Positions 1 to 8,115 of a stretch of 59,083 bases of DNA are shown here, piece after piece (within the stretch, counting starts at the first letter, position 1; each line of letters starts with the position of its first letter). Position numbers and translations under genes: made by a program. The notes under the pieces are model-generated. The model was not told where the DNA came from and ran no database searches. It saw only the letters and a list, made by a program, of their open reading frames with translations. Source of the stretch: Micromonospora sp. CB01531 (GTDB taxonomy: Bacteria > Actinomycetota > Actinomycetes > Mycobacteriales > Micromonosporaceae). The DNA lies in contig NZ_LWLS01000089.1 of NCBI RefSeq assembly GCF_001905095.1, positions 1 to 59,083 on the forward strand. The letters are read 5' to 3'.

Positions 1-311
1 ATGTGATCACCCGGTTACACAACACTCTCTCAGCCGTGATCGCGGCGAGGTTACGTGCGGCGTTCAGATCCCGGTCGAGGACCAGGCCGCAGGTTTGTGC
101 ACTTGTAGGTACGCGCGGACAGGGCCAGCTTGGCTTTCACCGTGCCACATGCCGCGAAGGTTTGCTGGAGGGATACCAGCGGTCGGCCATCACCAGGCGG
201 CCGCCGTTCCGTCCGGTCTTGTACGGCACCTGTCACCTGTCGGCGGATTTCACCGAAGCCGGCGTTGGCGACGCGCCGGGTGAGGCGGCGGTTGCGGAGC
301 ATGCCGGCCAC
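1..311 (-). pseudogene. TnpB (IS200/IS605 OrfB) C-terminal relic
   Basis: On the minus strand the reading begins with MLRNRRLTRRVANAGFGEI, a stretch typical of TnpB just after its second catalytic residue, and continues to the zinc-ribbon segment ACGTVKAKLALSARTYKC. The ribbon is then knocked out of frame by about one base, after which the usual DRDLNAARNLAAI segment can be read in another frame towards the window edge. About 40 residues between the two blocks are garbled. TnpB is the RNA-guided nuclease of IS200/IS605 elements. This is a dead 3' fragment, and its upstream part is missing. Confidence 0.8.
97..154. repeat. 58-bp perfect inverted repeat, left arm
   Basis: This stretch is the exact reverse complement of 943-1000. 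Both arms encode the same zinc-ribbon part of TnpB, so the repeat records two closely related TnpB ends lying head-to-head. Confidence 0.9.
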
Positions 312-374
312 TGACGATTCCTATCAAGTTGGTGAGCCTCGATGCGATGACGCTCGCTGGGCGGCTGCGCATAA

Positions 375-414
375 CGCGGGCCCATGCTTACCCCCAGGGA
401 AGCATGGGCCCGCG
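375..414. repeat. 15-bp stem hairpin
   Basis: The arms 375-389 and 400-414 are perfect reverse complements (CGCGGGCCCATGCTT and partner) around a 10-base loop. There is no T-run after it. It could be a factor-independent terminator or a structure left from a transposon end. Confidence 0.7.
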
Positions 415-421
415 CCTGCAG

Positions 422-473
422 CAGGGACCGCCGCCGGCCTGGGAGTCCGGAGCCCGGCCTGCGGCGGTCCCTG
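422..473. repeat. 18-bp stem hairpin beside the first
   Basis: The arms 422-439 and 456-473 pair at 17 of 18 positions around a 16-base loop. It lies 8 bases after the previous hairpin, in the spacer between the two inverted TnpB relics. The same spacer also holds a perfect 16-bp palindrome at 531-546 (GAACCGGATCCGGTTC) and three near-identical tandem 10-mers at 691-720. Confidence 0.65.
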
Positions 474-884
474 GCTCCTCCATATGGGGAATGGAGGAGT
501 ATTACCACCCGCGCCCACAACGACGGAACCGAACCGGATCCGGTTCAATCGGTTTCACCGACAGCGGGAAGCTCCACAGGCCCCGGGCGTGGCAAAGCGG
601 CCCTGCCCCCAATCAGGGGGTGGGGCCGCTGGCGTTGTTGGTCGGCGCTGCCCGGGATCCGTCCAGGCATGCACGGAGGTTGCCGATCGTACCGGTGTCA
701 GCCGGTGCCAGCCGGTGTCAGTCGGGCAGGCGCGGGGACGACGCCGGCCACGGGTAGGTGCGCAGCCAGGCATTGACGCCCGGGCAGCGCCAGCACGCGG
801 GTCACCGCGGCCGCCACGGGCACCGCCTGGGCGACCGCCGCATGTGTCGACGCCGGCGGTGACCGCCACGGTGGGCAGGACCGG

Positions 885-1190
885 ATGAAACGGCGGCACC
901 TGGTGGTGGCCGACCAGTGGTATTCCTCCAGCCAAACCCGCTCGGCATGTGGCACGGTGAAAGCCAAGCTGGCCCTGTCCGCGCGTACCTACAAGTGCAC
1001 CTCGTGCGGTCTGATCCTGGATCGGGATTTGAGCGCCGCACGTAACCTCGCCGCGATCGCGGCTGAGGCGACAACCGCCGGGAGTGGCCCGGTGGCAGGA
1101 CGTGGAGCCGACCAGAAGACCGCCCCCGGCGGGCAGGTGGCTACGAAACGTCAACCCGGCACCGCCCAGGCGGGTAAGACCGGGACCGTC
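885..1190 (+). pseudogene. TnpB C-terminal relic, second copy
   Basis: The frame reads VVADQWYSSSQTRSACG, then VKAKLALSARTYKCTSCG and LILDRDLSAARNLAAIAAEA. This is the zinc ribbon with its CxxC pairs and the last catalytic Asp region of TnpB. The N-terminal 250 or so residues are absent. It faces away from the copy at the window start. The tail after residue 60 (up to position 1238) is low-complexity and is probably flank read-through. Confidence 0.8.
943..1000. repeat. 58-bp perfect inverted repeat, right arm
   Basis: Exact reverse complement of 97-154. See the left arm. Confidence 0.9.
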
Positions 1191-1238
1191 CCACCGCCAA
1201 GCGGGACTGCCGACCATCTGCTCACTAGAGCGCACTGA

Positions 1239-1670
1239 GGTAACGGCTGATCAGGGAAGATGCCGGCACGAGCACAACTCCCGAACATGATCTTCTGGCA
1301 TAGGAACCGGAAGATCATCAGCAGTCGTGCTCGCCTGCTATCCCACCATCAATGCAGGCGATTTCATCATGGAATCGGACAAACGGAACAGCAATGGGTG
1401 GTGGGCCAGGTGCCTTGCCCATTCTCCCCCGGGTGGGACCAGGGTTCTGCACGGGTGCGACCGCCGAGCTGCGGGGCCACTGTCGAGGTGTACCGAATTC
1501 CAGGCCAAACAGAAGATCCGCGATGTGCGGTCAGCAATCTCATCCGTGCTGTCGTGATCACCGCGACGGCGGTGGTGTGAGCCCGGCAGGGCATCCAGAG
1601 GCTGTTCGCCGCGTCTTCGAGCTGACGGAGGCAAGACCATGGACGAGACCGACTCACGGCTCTTGCTCGC
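1239..1670. other. Intergenic stretch with one hairpin
   Basis: No convincing gene is seen. An imperfect 12-bp stem lies at 1287-1298 / 1307-1318 (ATGATCTTCTGG and its complement with one mismatch, 8-base loop). The rest looks like eroded DNA. Confidence 0.4.
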
Positions 1671-1820
1671 GGCATCGATGTGGACGGGCGCGGCAACGGC
1701 ACGGTCACCCAGCCGCGGCTTTACCAGCTGATCCACCAGCCGGGACCGGTTGCCGAGCGCACCTTCGAGATCGTCTTCCTGGACCCCGGCGTCCAGGCCT
1801 ATGCCTTCACCTTTGGCTAG
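1671..1820 (+). pseudogene. C-terminal fragment of a DipZ/TlpA-type thioredoxin-fold protein
   Basis: Fifty codons in one frame end GTVTQPRLYQLIHQPGPV followed by RTFEIVFLDPGVQAYAFTFG and a TAG. This closely resembles the end of actinobacterial DipZ-like (cytochrome c biogenesis/thioredoxin) proteins, whose last segment is RLYxLI-(R/H)xPGP then LDPGVxAYAFTFG. Nothing upstream in this frame resembles the rest of the protein, and there is no start. It is a decayed 3' remnant. The assignment is from memory of the family ending. Confidence 0.5.
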
Positions 1821-1888
1821 ATCGGGGGACGAACCGTCTCCCGCGGCCACTTCCGAATTCGTTCACCACTGCCCGAGGAGGGAACCCC

Positions 1889-2590
1889 ATGAACGTGGAC
1901 TGGGAGCGCTTGTGGCGCAGTGCCGGTATCCAGTTCGTCATCTTCTTCGTCGTCGCGTACTTCATCTACGGCAATCAGCCGAGGGTTGGTGCGTCGACCG
2001 ACACGCTTGTCTCCTTCTACGACGGCGACAGCACGCAGATCCTGATTGCCACCGTCATCTTCGCCTACGCGGTCCTCAACCTGCTCTGGTTCGCTGCCGC
2101 GCTTACGAGCGCGTTGCGTGATGCCGGGCTGGGCGGTTGGGGAGCGGCGGCGACCGCCTCCAGCGCGGCGCTCGGCGCTGTTTTGTGGGTGCTCATTGCG
2201 GTCGGCGCGGCCCTCGCATACTCAATCGCAGGCTCCGGCAACGACACATTCACGTCCGGACTGAACGACGCCGCGTGGGTCTTCGGCGTGCTGGCCTCGT
2301 TCCCGGCCGCCATGCTGATCATGGCTGGGACGTTCGGGCTTTGGCGGGCCGGCATCATCTCCAACGCGTCCTTCGGGGTTGGGGTGCTCGCGGTTGTGCT
2401 GGTCCTGCTGCGCGGCACGACATGGGCGAGCAGCGGGATCTGGGCGCCGGACGGCGCGTACGCGCGGATCATTTCGCCCATCGTCGGCCTCGTGTGGGTC
2501 GCGGTCATCAGCGGCCTCCTCTACCTCCAGAAGCCCTCGACCCGGCCCTCGCAGGCGGTCGCGGGTCCCACCGCCAGTCGCGCCACGTGA
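1889..2590 (+). CDS. Integral membrane protein of unknown function
   Basis: The 233-residue product has about six hydrophobic helices: roughly residues 10-30, 50-75, 88-112, 125-155, 163-180 and 200-215. There is a short charged N-terminus and a polar tail. No catalytic or ligand motif is visible. The ATG at 1889 has a good Shine-Dalgarno (GAGGAGGG) about 7 bases upstream. An open frame also extends upstream, but that part is low-complexity. The next gene, a secreted esterase, starts 131 bp downstream on the same strand, so co-transcription is possible. The family is not recognised with confidence; the helix pattern resembles DUF4386-like small membrane proteins. Confidence 0.75.
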   Translation: MNVDWERLWRSAGIQFVIFFVVAYFIYGNQPRVGASTDTLVSFYDGDSTQILIATVIFAYAVLNLLWFAAALTSALRDAGLGGWGAAATASSAALGAVLWVLIAVGAALAYSIAGSGNDTFTSGLNDAAWVFGVLASFPAAMLIMAGTFGLWRAGIISNASFGVGVLAVVLVLLRGTTWASSGIWAPDGAYARIISPIVGLVWVAVISGLLYLQKPSTRPSQAVAGPTASRAT

Positions 2591-2721
2591 CGGAGCCCTC
2601 GGCGCCTAGCCGCCGTCGGCACCGTCGCCCGCGCCACCACCGACCCGAGAACGGACGTCGGTCCGTGACCGTGTCCTCCTGAACCCTCACCGCCCCCTTT
2701 CCGCATTGAGGAGTCACTACC

Positions 2722-4347
2722 ATGAGAACCATCCATCCGTGGCGTGCGGCGCTGGGCGCCGCGTGCGCCGCGCTGACCCTCGCGGCGACGGCCACCGCTG
2801 TCGACGCCGGCGTCGCCCCCGCCGCGTCCAGAACGACGGGCACCCAAATCGTGAACATCGACGGCGGTGCCGTGCACGGCGCGGCCGCGCCCGGTGGCTA
2901 CGCCTTCCGCGGGCTGCCCTATGCAGCTGCCCCAACCGGGCAGCTGCGGTGGCGGGCCCCGCAGCCACCGGCCAGTTGGAAGGGCGTCCGCGAAGCGGCC
3001 GACTTCGGGCCGAGCTGCCCGCAGCCGCGGCCGGAGCAGGGGAACGTCTTCTTCCCGCCCGGGCCCATCGACGAGGACTGCCTGTACCTCAACGTTTCGA
3101 CGCCGACGCTGCGCCCGGACGCTCGTCGGCCGGTGCTCGTGTGGATCCACGGCGGCGGGCTGACCCAGGACGCCAGCCGAAACTACGACGGCACCAAGCT
3201 CGCGGCGGATGGCACGGTCGTCGTCACGATGAACTACCGGCTCGGCGCGCTCGGCTTCCTCGCCCACCCGGCGCTGGCGTCGCGGCCCGGCGGCCCGGCG
3301 GGCAACTACGGGTTGATGGACCAACGGGCTGCACTGCGCTGGGTGCAGCGCAACATCAGCCGGTTCGGCGGCGACCCGTATAACGTCACCATCGCCGGGC
3401 AGTCGGCCGGTGGCCTGTCGGTCCTCGCCCACCTCGTCTCGCGCGGGTCGCGTGGGCTGTTTCAGCGGGCGATCGTGCAGAGCGGCGCATTCGCGCTGAC
3501 GCAGCAACCCCTTGCCACCGCCAAGGCTGCTGGCGAGGCCTTCGCGGACCTGGCGGGCTGCCCGGACCAGACCGCGGCTTGCCTGCGTAGCCGGTCGGTT
3601 GACGACCTCGTCAACAACTTCCCCGGAGCCGCCATCCCCGGCGTCGTCGACGGCGCCGTGCTTGAGGAGTCGATCGGGACGGCGTTGGCCGGTGGGCGCT
3701 TCGCCCGCGTGCCGATCCTCAACGGAACCAACCACGACGAGGAGCGGCTGTTCCTGGCCATCGGTCTGGCCGTCAGTGGCGGGTCGTTCGCCCTCGTGCC
3801 TGAGGCGGTGACCGCCGACAACTACCAGCGCTTGATCGGCGCCGTGGTGGGAGCATCGCCCGAGCGCAGTGCCGCGATCGCAGCCGAGTACCCGCTTTCC
3901 GCCTACCCGTCGCCGGGCGTCGCCTTCAGCACGCTCGTCTCGGACGCGAACTTCGTGTGCCCAGCGGTGCAACTCGACCGTTGGACCTCCGCGCGCGTGC
4001 CGACCTTCGCTTACGAGTTCAATGACGACACCGCGCCGCAGGTGTTTGCCCCGCCCGGCTGGGTCGCCGCGGTGGCGACGCACTCGTCCGAGCTGCAGTA
4101 CCTGTTCGACTTGCCGAACGCGCCGTTCGCCGTGCCGCTGAACGCCGATCAGGCGGCGCTTGCGGCTGCCATGCGCGCGGCGTGGGCCAGCTTCGCGGCC
4201 GACGGCAACCCCAGCACGCGCGACGTCCGCTGGCCGGCGCTCGACCCGCGACAGGGCGAACGGGTGCTGTCACTCGCCTCGCCGCGGCCGCAGGTCGACA
4301 CGGGCTTCGCCGCCAGGCATCACTGCTCGTTCTGGGCTGCCGCGTAA
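2722..4347 (+). CDS. Secreted type-B carboxylesterase
   Basis: This 541-residue protein hydrolyses carboxylic esters. It opens with a signal peptide (positive start, then a hydrophobic Ala-rich run to about residue 35). The type-B family marks follow in order: FRGLPYAAAPTGxLRWxxP (62-80), EDCLYLN (118-124), the oxyanion HGGG (143-146), GNYGLMDQRAALRWVQ (194-209) and the nucleophile elbow GQSAGG with Ser228. The acid is probably Glu340 (NGTNHDEE) and the base His454 (THSSELQYLF). Length fits the family. The ATG is preceded by GAGGAGT. Export suggests it acts on outside substrates such as xenobiotic or lipid esters. Two ester/redox enzymes follow, so a small degradative cluster is possible. Confidence 0.93.
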   Translation: MRTIHPWRAALGAACAALTLAATATAVDAGVAPAASRTTGTQIVNIDGGAVHGAAAPGGYAFRGLPYAAAPTGQLRWRAPQPPASWKGVREAADFGPSCPQPRPEQGNVFFPPGPIDEDCLYLNVSTPTLRPDARRPVLVWIHGGGLTQDASRNYDGTKLAADGTVVVTMNYRLGALGFLAHPALASRPGGPAGNYGLMDQRAALRWVQRNISRFGGDPYNVTIAGQSAGGLSVLAHLVSRGSRGLFQRAIVQSGAFALTQQPLATAKAAGEAFADLAGCPDQTAACLRSRSVDDLVNNFPGAAIPGVVDGAVLEESIGTALAGGRFARVPILNGTNHDEERLFLAIGLAVSGGSFALVPEAVTADNYQRLIGAVVGASPERSAAIAAEYPLSAYPSPGVAFSTLVSDANFVCPAVQLDRWTSARVPTFAYEFNDDTAPQVFAPPGWVAAVATHSSELQYLFDLPNAPFAVPLNADQAALAAAMRAAWASFAADGNPSTRDVRWPALDPRQGERVLSLASPRPQVDTGFAARHHCSFWAAA

Positions 4348-4410
4348 CACTACCGCTCGTGGCCGCACGCACGCCCGACCACGACGTGCGTGCGGCCCTA
4401 AGGAGGTTCC

Positions 4411-5250
4411 ATGAACACTCATTTGACCTCATCGATCAAGCCGCAGTTCCGGACGATTGACGGACTGAGGATCCGCTTCGCCGAGAGCGAACCCCGCGGC
4501 GAGCACGCGCTCCTGTTGTGTCCCTGGCCGGAGAGCCTGTACGCGTTCGACCAGATCTGGGACCGCTTGGCCGAACACGCGCATCTCGTGGCCGTCGACC
4601 TGCCCGGCTTCGGGCACTCGGAGCGTCGCGACTCGCTGCTGGCACCGCGGGCCATGGGCGAGTTCGTCATCCGGCTCGCCGACGAGTTCGGGCTGGAGAA
4701 TCCGCACACGGTCGGCCCGGACATCGGCACCGGCGCTTTGCTGTTCGCCGCCGCCGACAACCCCGGCCGGCTGCGGAGCATCGTGCTCGGCAGCGGCGGC
4801 GCCTCGTTCCCGCTGGAGCTGGGCGGGATTCTCAATGACTGGGTCGTGGCGCCCGACGTCGAGGGATACCGCGCTGTCGACCCGCGCCAGATTGTCTCCG
4901 CCGCACTGAGCGGCATCGGGCGCTACCAGCTGCCAGACGCGGTACGGGAGGACTATCTGGCCGCGTACGACGGCGACCGGTTTGTCGAGTCGATGCGCTA
5001 CGTGCGCGCGTACCCGACGGAGCTTCCGATCCTCGCCGAACTTCTCCCCCAGATCGAAACCCCGGTGGAGATCATCAGCGGCCTGTGGGACTGGGCGGTG
5101 CCGCCGAGCAACCACAGGTACCTCAACGAGCGACTGCCCAGGAGCAATCTCGATCTGGTTGACGCCGGTCACTTCACCTGGGAGGACGCCGCCGATCGGT
5201 ACGCGGAGATCGTCACCGGCTGGTGGACGGAAGGGTACCTACGAGCATGA
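4411..5250 (+). CDS. Alpha/beta hydrolase with Asp at the nucleophile position
   Basis: The 279-residue cytoplasmic alpha/beta-fold enzyme shows the strand-loop VAVDLPGFGHSER and an elbow reading VGPDIGTGAL, so Asp104 sits where Ser is common. The late acid lies near GLWDWAVPP and the base in DAGHFTWED. An Asp nucleophile is the hallmark of haloalkane dehalogenases and epoxide hydrolases, which go through an ester intermediate, so simple esterase chemistry should not be assumed. The ATG has AAGGAGG 7 bases upstream. The stop overlaps the next start (ATGA), which shows translational coupling with the quinone oxidoreductase. Confidence 0.88.
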   Translation: MNTHLTSSIKPQFRTIDGLRIRFAESEPRGEHALLLCPWPESLYAFDQIWDRLAEHAHLVAVDLPGFGHSERRDSLLAPRAMGEFVIRLADEFGLENPHTVGPDIGTGALLFAAADNPGRLRSIVLGSGGASFPLELGGILNDWVVAPDVEGYRAVDPRQIVSAALSGIGRYQLPDAVREDYLAAYDGDRFVESMRYVRAYPTELPILAELLPQIETPVEIISGLWDWAVPPSNHRYLNERLPRSNLDLVDAGHFTWEDAADRYAEIVTGWWTEGYLRA

Positions 5251-6272
5251 GAGCGATCACGTACGCGCGCTCGGGCGATCCGTCCGTGCTTGAGCTCGTA
5301 GACAAGCCGATTCCCCAGCCGGGCGCCGGCGAGGTGCGCATCCGGGTGCTCGTGTCGGGTGTGAACCCGACGGACTGGAAGTCCCGCAGTGGCGCGTTCG
5401 GCGGCAGGCTGACGGCGCCGACGGTTCCCAACCACGACGGCGCCGGTGTGGTTGACGCGGTCGGCACCGATGTCACCGAATTCGGTGTGGGTGACCGCGT
5501 GTGGGTCACCCTGGCTGGCGACGGCCGCCCGAATGGGGGCACCGCGCAAGAGTTCACCGTCGTGCCCGCCGAACGTGCCTTCGCGCTCCCCGCCGCCGCG
5601 GACTTCGAGCTCGGAGCCAGCATCGGCATCCCTGCCCTGACCGCCCACCGTGCGTTGACGGTGGGCGAGGACGGCCCGACGCGGCTGCGGCCGGATGCGT
5701 TGCGCGGCAGGACCGTTCTGGTCGCTGGCGGGGCCGGCGCCGTGGGCAACGCGGCGATCCAGCTGGCCCGTTGGGCGGGCGCGGAGGTGATCGCCACCGT
5801 CAGCGGAAAGGCGAAGGCTCTGCTTGCGACGGCGGCCGGTGCCCACCACGTCGTCAACTACAAGCAGGCCGACGTGGCCGGGGCGATCAGACAGGTCGCC
5901 CCGGGCGGTGTCGACCTCGTGGTCGAAGTTGCGGCGGGGGCCAACGCGCAGCTCGATCTGGCCGTTCTCCGACCTCGCGGGACGATCTCGATCTACGCGA
6001 GCGACGGCCACGCGCCGGGCAGCCTGGACGTGCCGCGGAGCATGGGGCTCAATGCCCGCTACCAGTTCGTCCTGCTCTACACGGTCGGTTGGGACCGGAT
6101 CGCGACCGCGGCCGCGGACATCAACCAGGCGATCGACGATGGTGCCTTCAGTGTCGGCGATCCAGCTGGCCTCCCGCTGCACCGCTACCACCTCGAGGAC
6201 ACGGCGGCCGCACACGCTGCCGTCGAGAGCGGGGCGATCGGCAAGGTGCTGATCACGGTCGGGACAAGCTGA
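5247..6272 (+). CDS. Zinc-independent NADPH:quinone oxidoreductase (MDR family)
   Basis: The 341-residue product starts MRAITYARSGDPSVLEL and follows the quinone-reductase pattern of the medium-chain dehydrogenase superfamily. It has an N-terminal GroES-like domain (PGAGEVRIRVLVSGVNPTDWK, NHDGAGVV, GDRVW) and a Rossmann domain with GGAGAVGNAAIQLARWAGAEV at about residues 160-180. The structural-zinc cysteines and the catalytic-zinc Cys-His set are absent, as expected for QOR. It likely reduces quinones or enones with NADPH. An earlier in-frame start exists at 5223, but the 5247 ATG overlaps the stop of the hydrolase by 4 bp, which favours it. Confidence 0.9.
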   Translation: MRAITYARSGDPSVLELVDKPIPQPGAGEVRIRVLVSGVNPTDWKSRSGAFGGRLTAPTVPNHDGAGVVDAVGTDVTEFGVGDRVWVTLAGDGRPNGGTAQEFTVVPAERAFALPAAADFELGASIGIPALTAHRALTVGEDGPTRLRPDALRGRTVLVAGGAGAVGNAAIQLARWAGAEVIATVSGKAKALLATAAGAHHVVNYKQADVAGAIRQVAPGGVDLVVEVAAGANAQLDLAVLRPRGTISIYASDGHAPGSLDVPRSMGLNARYQFVLLYTVGWDRIATAAADINQAIDDGAFSVGDPAGLPLHRYHLEDTAAAHAAVESGAIGKVLITVGTS

Positions 6273-6897
6273 AGGACGGTCAACGTTCGGATCATACGAG
6301 GACAGACGCGGCAAGGCCCCTTCCACCGACCAACGCCGGAACGAGGCGCGGCTGATTCGGCGGGTGCCGTCTGGCATCCGAGGCAGCCCCAGCCGAGGGC
6401 GCTAATCGGGTTGCCGGAAGTTAATGTCCGCAGCTCGCCCAAGTTTATATAAGTACATACGTGAATACCTCGTCGGGGTTTGATCTAGTTTCCGCAGTCC
6501 GATCACCCCGACGAGGTCTTCGCCAGAATGCGCCCCGCGCGGTGATGGTGTTGCTGTCCCAAGGGGGATGAGCGCCGCTGGGATCGATATTTGTGGCACT
6601 ACGACCTGCGGATGGTGCGGCGGTGATCGTCCGCCATGAGCGGGAAGGCGTGAGCGGTCTGCCGGACCGGCCGCGCAGAGCGATCCCGGATCGTGAGCGA
6701 AATGGCGCCAACGCCCTCGTGTGGCAGCTAAGCCGGCTTGCGTCGGATCTGCCGTACCGGGAATTCCAGGAGCTTCGGCAGGTCCTTGACCGTGCGGCGA
6801 GCGTCGATGTGGAAACGTAGCTCCAGGCTCATCTGGCGTTGCGACAATTGAACCCGCCGGAGTTTCGCGGCGGAGGATCACGAAAGCGCGGTGACCC
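6273..6897. other. Intergenic region with inverted repeat and a doubtful small frame
   Basis: A perfect 13-bp inverted repeat (ACCTCGTCGGGGT at 6467-6479, complement at 6505-6517) follows an AT-rich patch (TTTATATAAGTACATAC, 6444-6460) that could hold a promoter. A 75-codon frame at 6593-6820 ends with a plausible helix (LVWQLSRLASDLPYREFQEL) but has no recognisable start signal or family. It may be a gene relic. Confidence 0.4.
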
Positions 6898-7203
6898 GTG
6901 GATCCTGCAAACGACCAGGTTGGTACCGAGATTGTTTTCGAAGACGAAAACGTGCGGGTGTGGATGCTCGACCTGCCGCCGCAGGCGTCTTCTCCGTGGC
7001 ACACCCATAGCGTCCCCTACCGTTATGTGGTGACCCGGGCCGGGCCGGTGGCGACCGAATTCCAGGATGGCCGGCTGGAACGCCAGGAAGACAAGGTCGG
7101 CGATTCCTGTCATCGATCCGAGAATAAACCGCATCGGCTCGTCAATCTCGGCGACTCCGTGTATCAGAACGTCGTCGTAGAATTCCTGAACCCTCATGGA
7201 TGA
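6898..7203 (+). CDS. Small single-domain cupin protein
   Basis: The 101-residue product has the two cupin boxes. Box 1 is PPQASSPWHTHSVPYRYVV, with the HxH metal pair but without the usual Glu. Box 2 is VGDSCHRSENKPHRLVN, with the late His. Cupins of this size are often metal-binding isomerases, dioxygenases or sensors; the substrate cannot be read here. The start is GTG at 6898; a purine-rich GGAGG lies about 20 bases upstream, rather far, so the true start could differ. The stop lies in the beginning of the decayed gene that follows. Confidence 0.7.
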   Translation: MDPANDQVGTEIVFEDENVRVWMLDLPPQASSPWHTHSVPYRYVVTRAGPVATEFQDGRLERQEDKVGDSCHRSENKPHRLVNLGDSVYQNVVVEFLNPHG

Positions 7204-7570
7204 TCCGCAACAGGCGCTCAACGACTGGATCGCCTCGCTGCACCCCGACCTCCCCGACGTCGCCGCCGTGATCGTCGATTCCCAGGCGGAGGCGAGGTCA
7301 CCGTCGTACTCGATCCCACGGTCGAGTACGGCGGCGTGGTGACGGCCCACGACATCCCCTTTGTGTCGCTCGGCGCGCACCACCTGCTCCCGTTCTTCGG
7401 CCACGTGGCGATGGCCTACCAGTCGGGGGTCGTAGGTCGCAGCTTGATCATCAGTCAGGAACTCCACCCGGCACGGCGGCTCAACCTACTACGGGCCTCG
7501 CTCCGGACCCCGCACCCCACGCTGGCGCCAAATTCCGTTCCGTTCATCCTCGACCCCCGTGCCGAGTGAG
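7195..7570 (+). pseudogene. GTP cyclohydrolase I-like relic
   Basis: After a frame break near 7290 the frame reads VVTAHDIPFVSLGAHHLLPF then FGHVAMAYQSGVVGRS. This matches the zinc-binding core of GTP cyclohydrolase I (DIPFxSxCEHHLLPFxGxAHVAY), but the Cys of CEHH is replaced here (GAHH). The expected LSK(I/L)AR motif and C-terminal half are not recognisable. The first part (from 7195, NDWIASLHPDLPDVAAV) is in another frame. The enzyme would make the first pterin intermediate. This copy looks dead. Confidence 0.5.
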
Positions 7571-8115
7571 CTGCCTGAGCAGTCAGCGCAGCGTCGAGCG
7601 GGGGCGACCGGCCGTCACGGGCGACGACTACCGCCGCTTCGACCTGGCCGGGTAGACCGTGCTCTGCATCGGCGGCATCGCGTCCACGGACTGTACCCTC
7701 GCCAACACGCCCTCGCTCCTCGCCGCCTCCGAACCGGCGCTGCCGCCGCCCCTGGTCGTCGTGGTCGCCACCGGCGCCGCAGACGCGGCGCGACGGCTAC
7801 GTCACGGTCCGTAACGGCGCTCCTTTCGGCCGTGAACGGCCGGGTTCCCGCCTTGATCAACGGCTGAAGTCGTTGCGCACGGCCGTCGGATCGCAGGCGA
7901 ACCTACCGGCCGACCAGAGCTGACCACCGCGAGCGCCGCAGAGGAGACACAGTCACGAAGACAGCCGAGCTCGGCCTGACCGACTGGAGAAGACCGGAGC
8001 CCATGGCGCTCTGGCTAGATGCGGACCGGTCGGTAAGAATGCCGGTGAACGTGAGGGTTGCCCGGCTCGGGACGAGAGGTGTCTGGAGCCGGATCGTGGA
8101 TCTAGGCAGGGTGCA
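7571..8115. other. Eroded coding remnants
   Basis: A short stretch at about 7615-7810 reads GDDYRRFDLAG, a stop, then TVLCIGGIASTDCTLANTPS. This looks like an old gene with an in-frame TAG, but the family is not recognised. Nothing firm is seen from 7870 to the LAL start. Confidence 0.35.

Noticed and set aside
691..720. Three tandem 10-mers as a possible CRISPR or regulatory iteron array
   Set aside because: Only three units with no spacers; too few for CRISPR and no nearby cas gene.
1352..1888. Long open frame in front of the membrane-protein gene
   Set aside because: It is filler in a high-GC frame without ribosome site or family pattern; the clear Shine-Dalgarno precedes the ATG at 1889.
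2521..4083. 520-codon minus-strand frame under the carboxylesterase
   Set aside because: It is the GC-rich shadow of a well-marked esterase gene and is dominated by Arg, Gly and Val.
5169..6377. 402-codon minus-strand frame under the quinone oxidoreductase
   Set aside because: Antisense shadow of a gene with clear family motifs; no start signal or homology.
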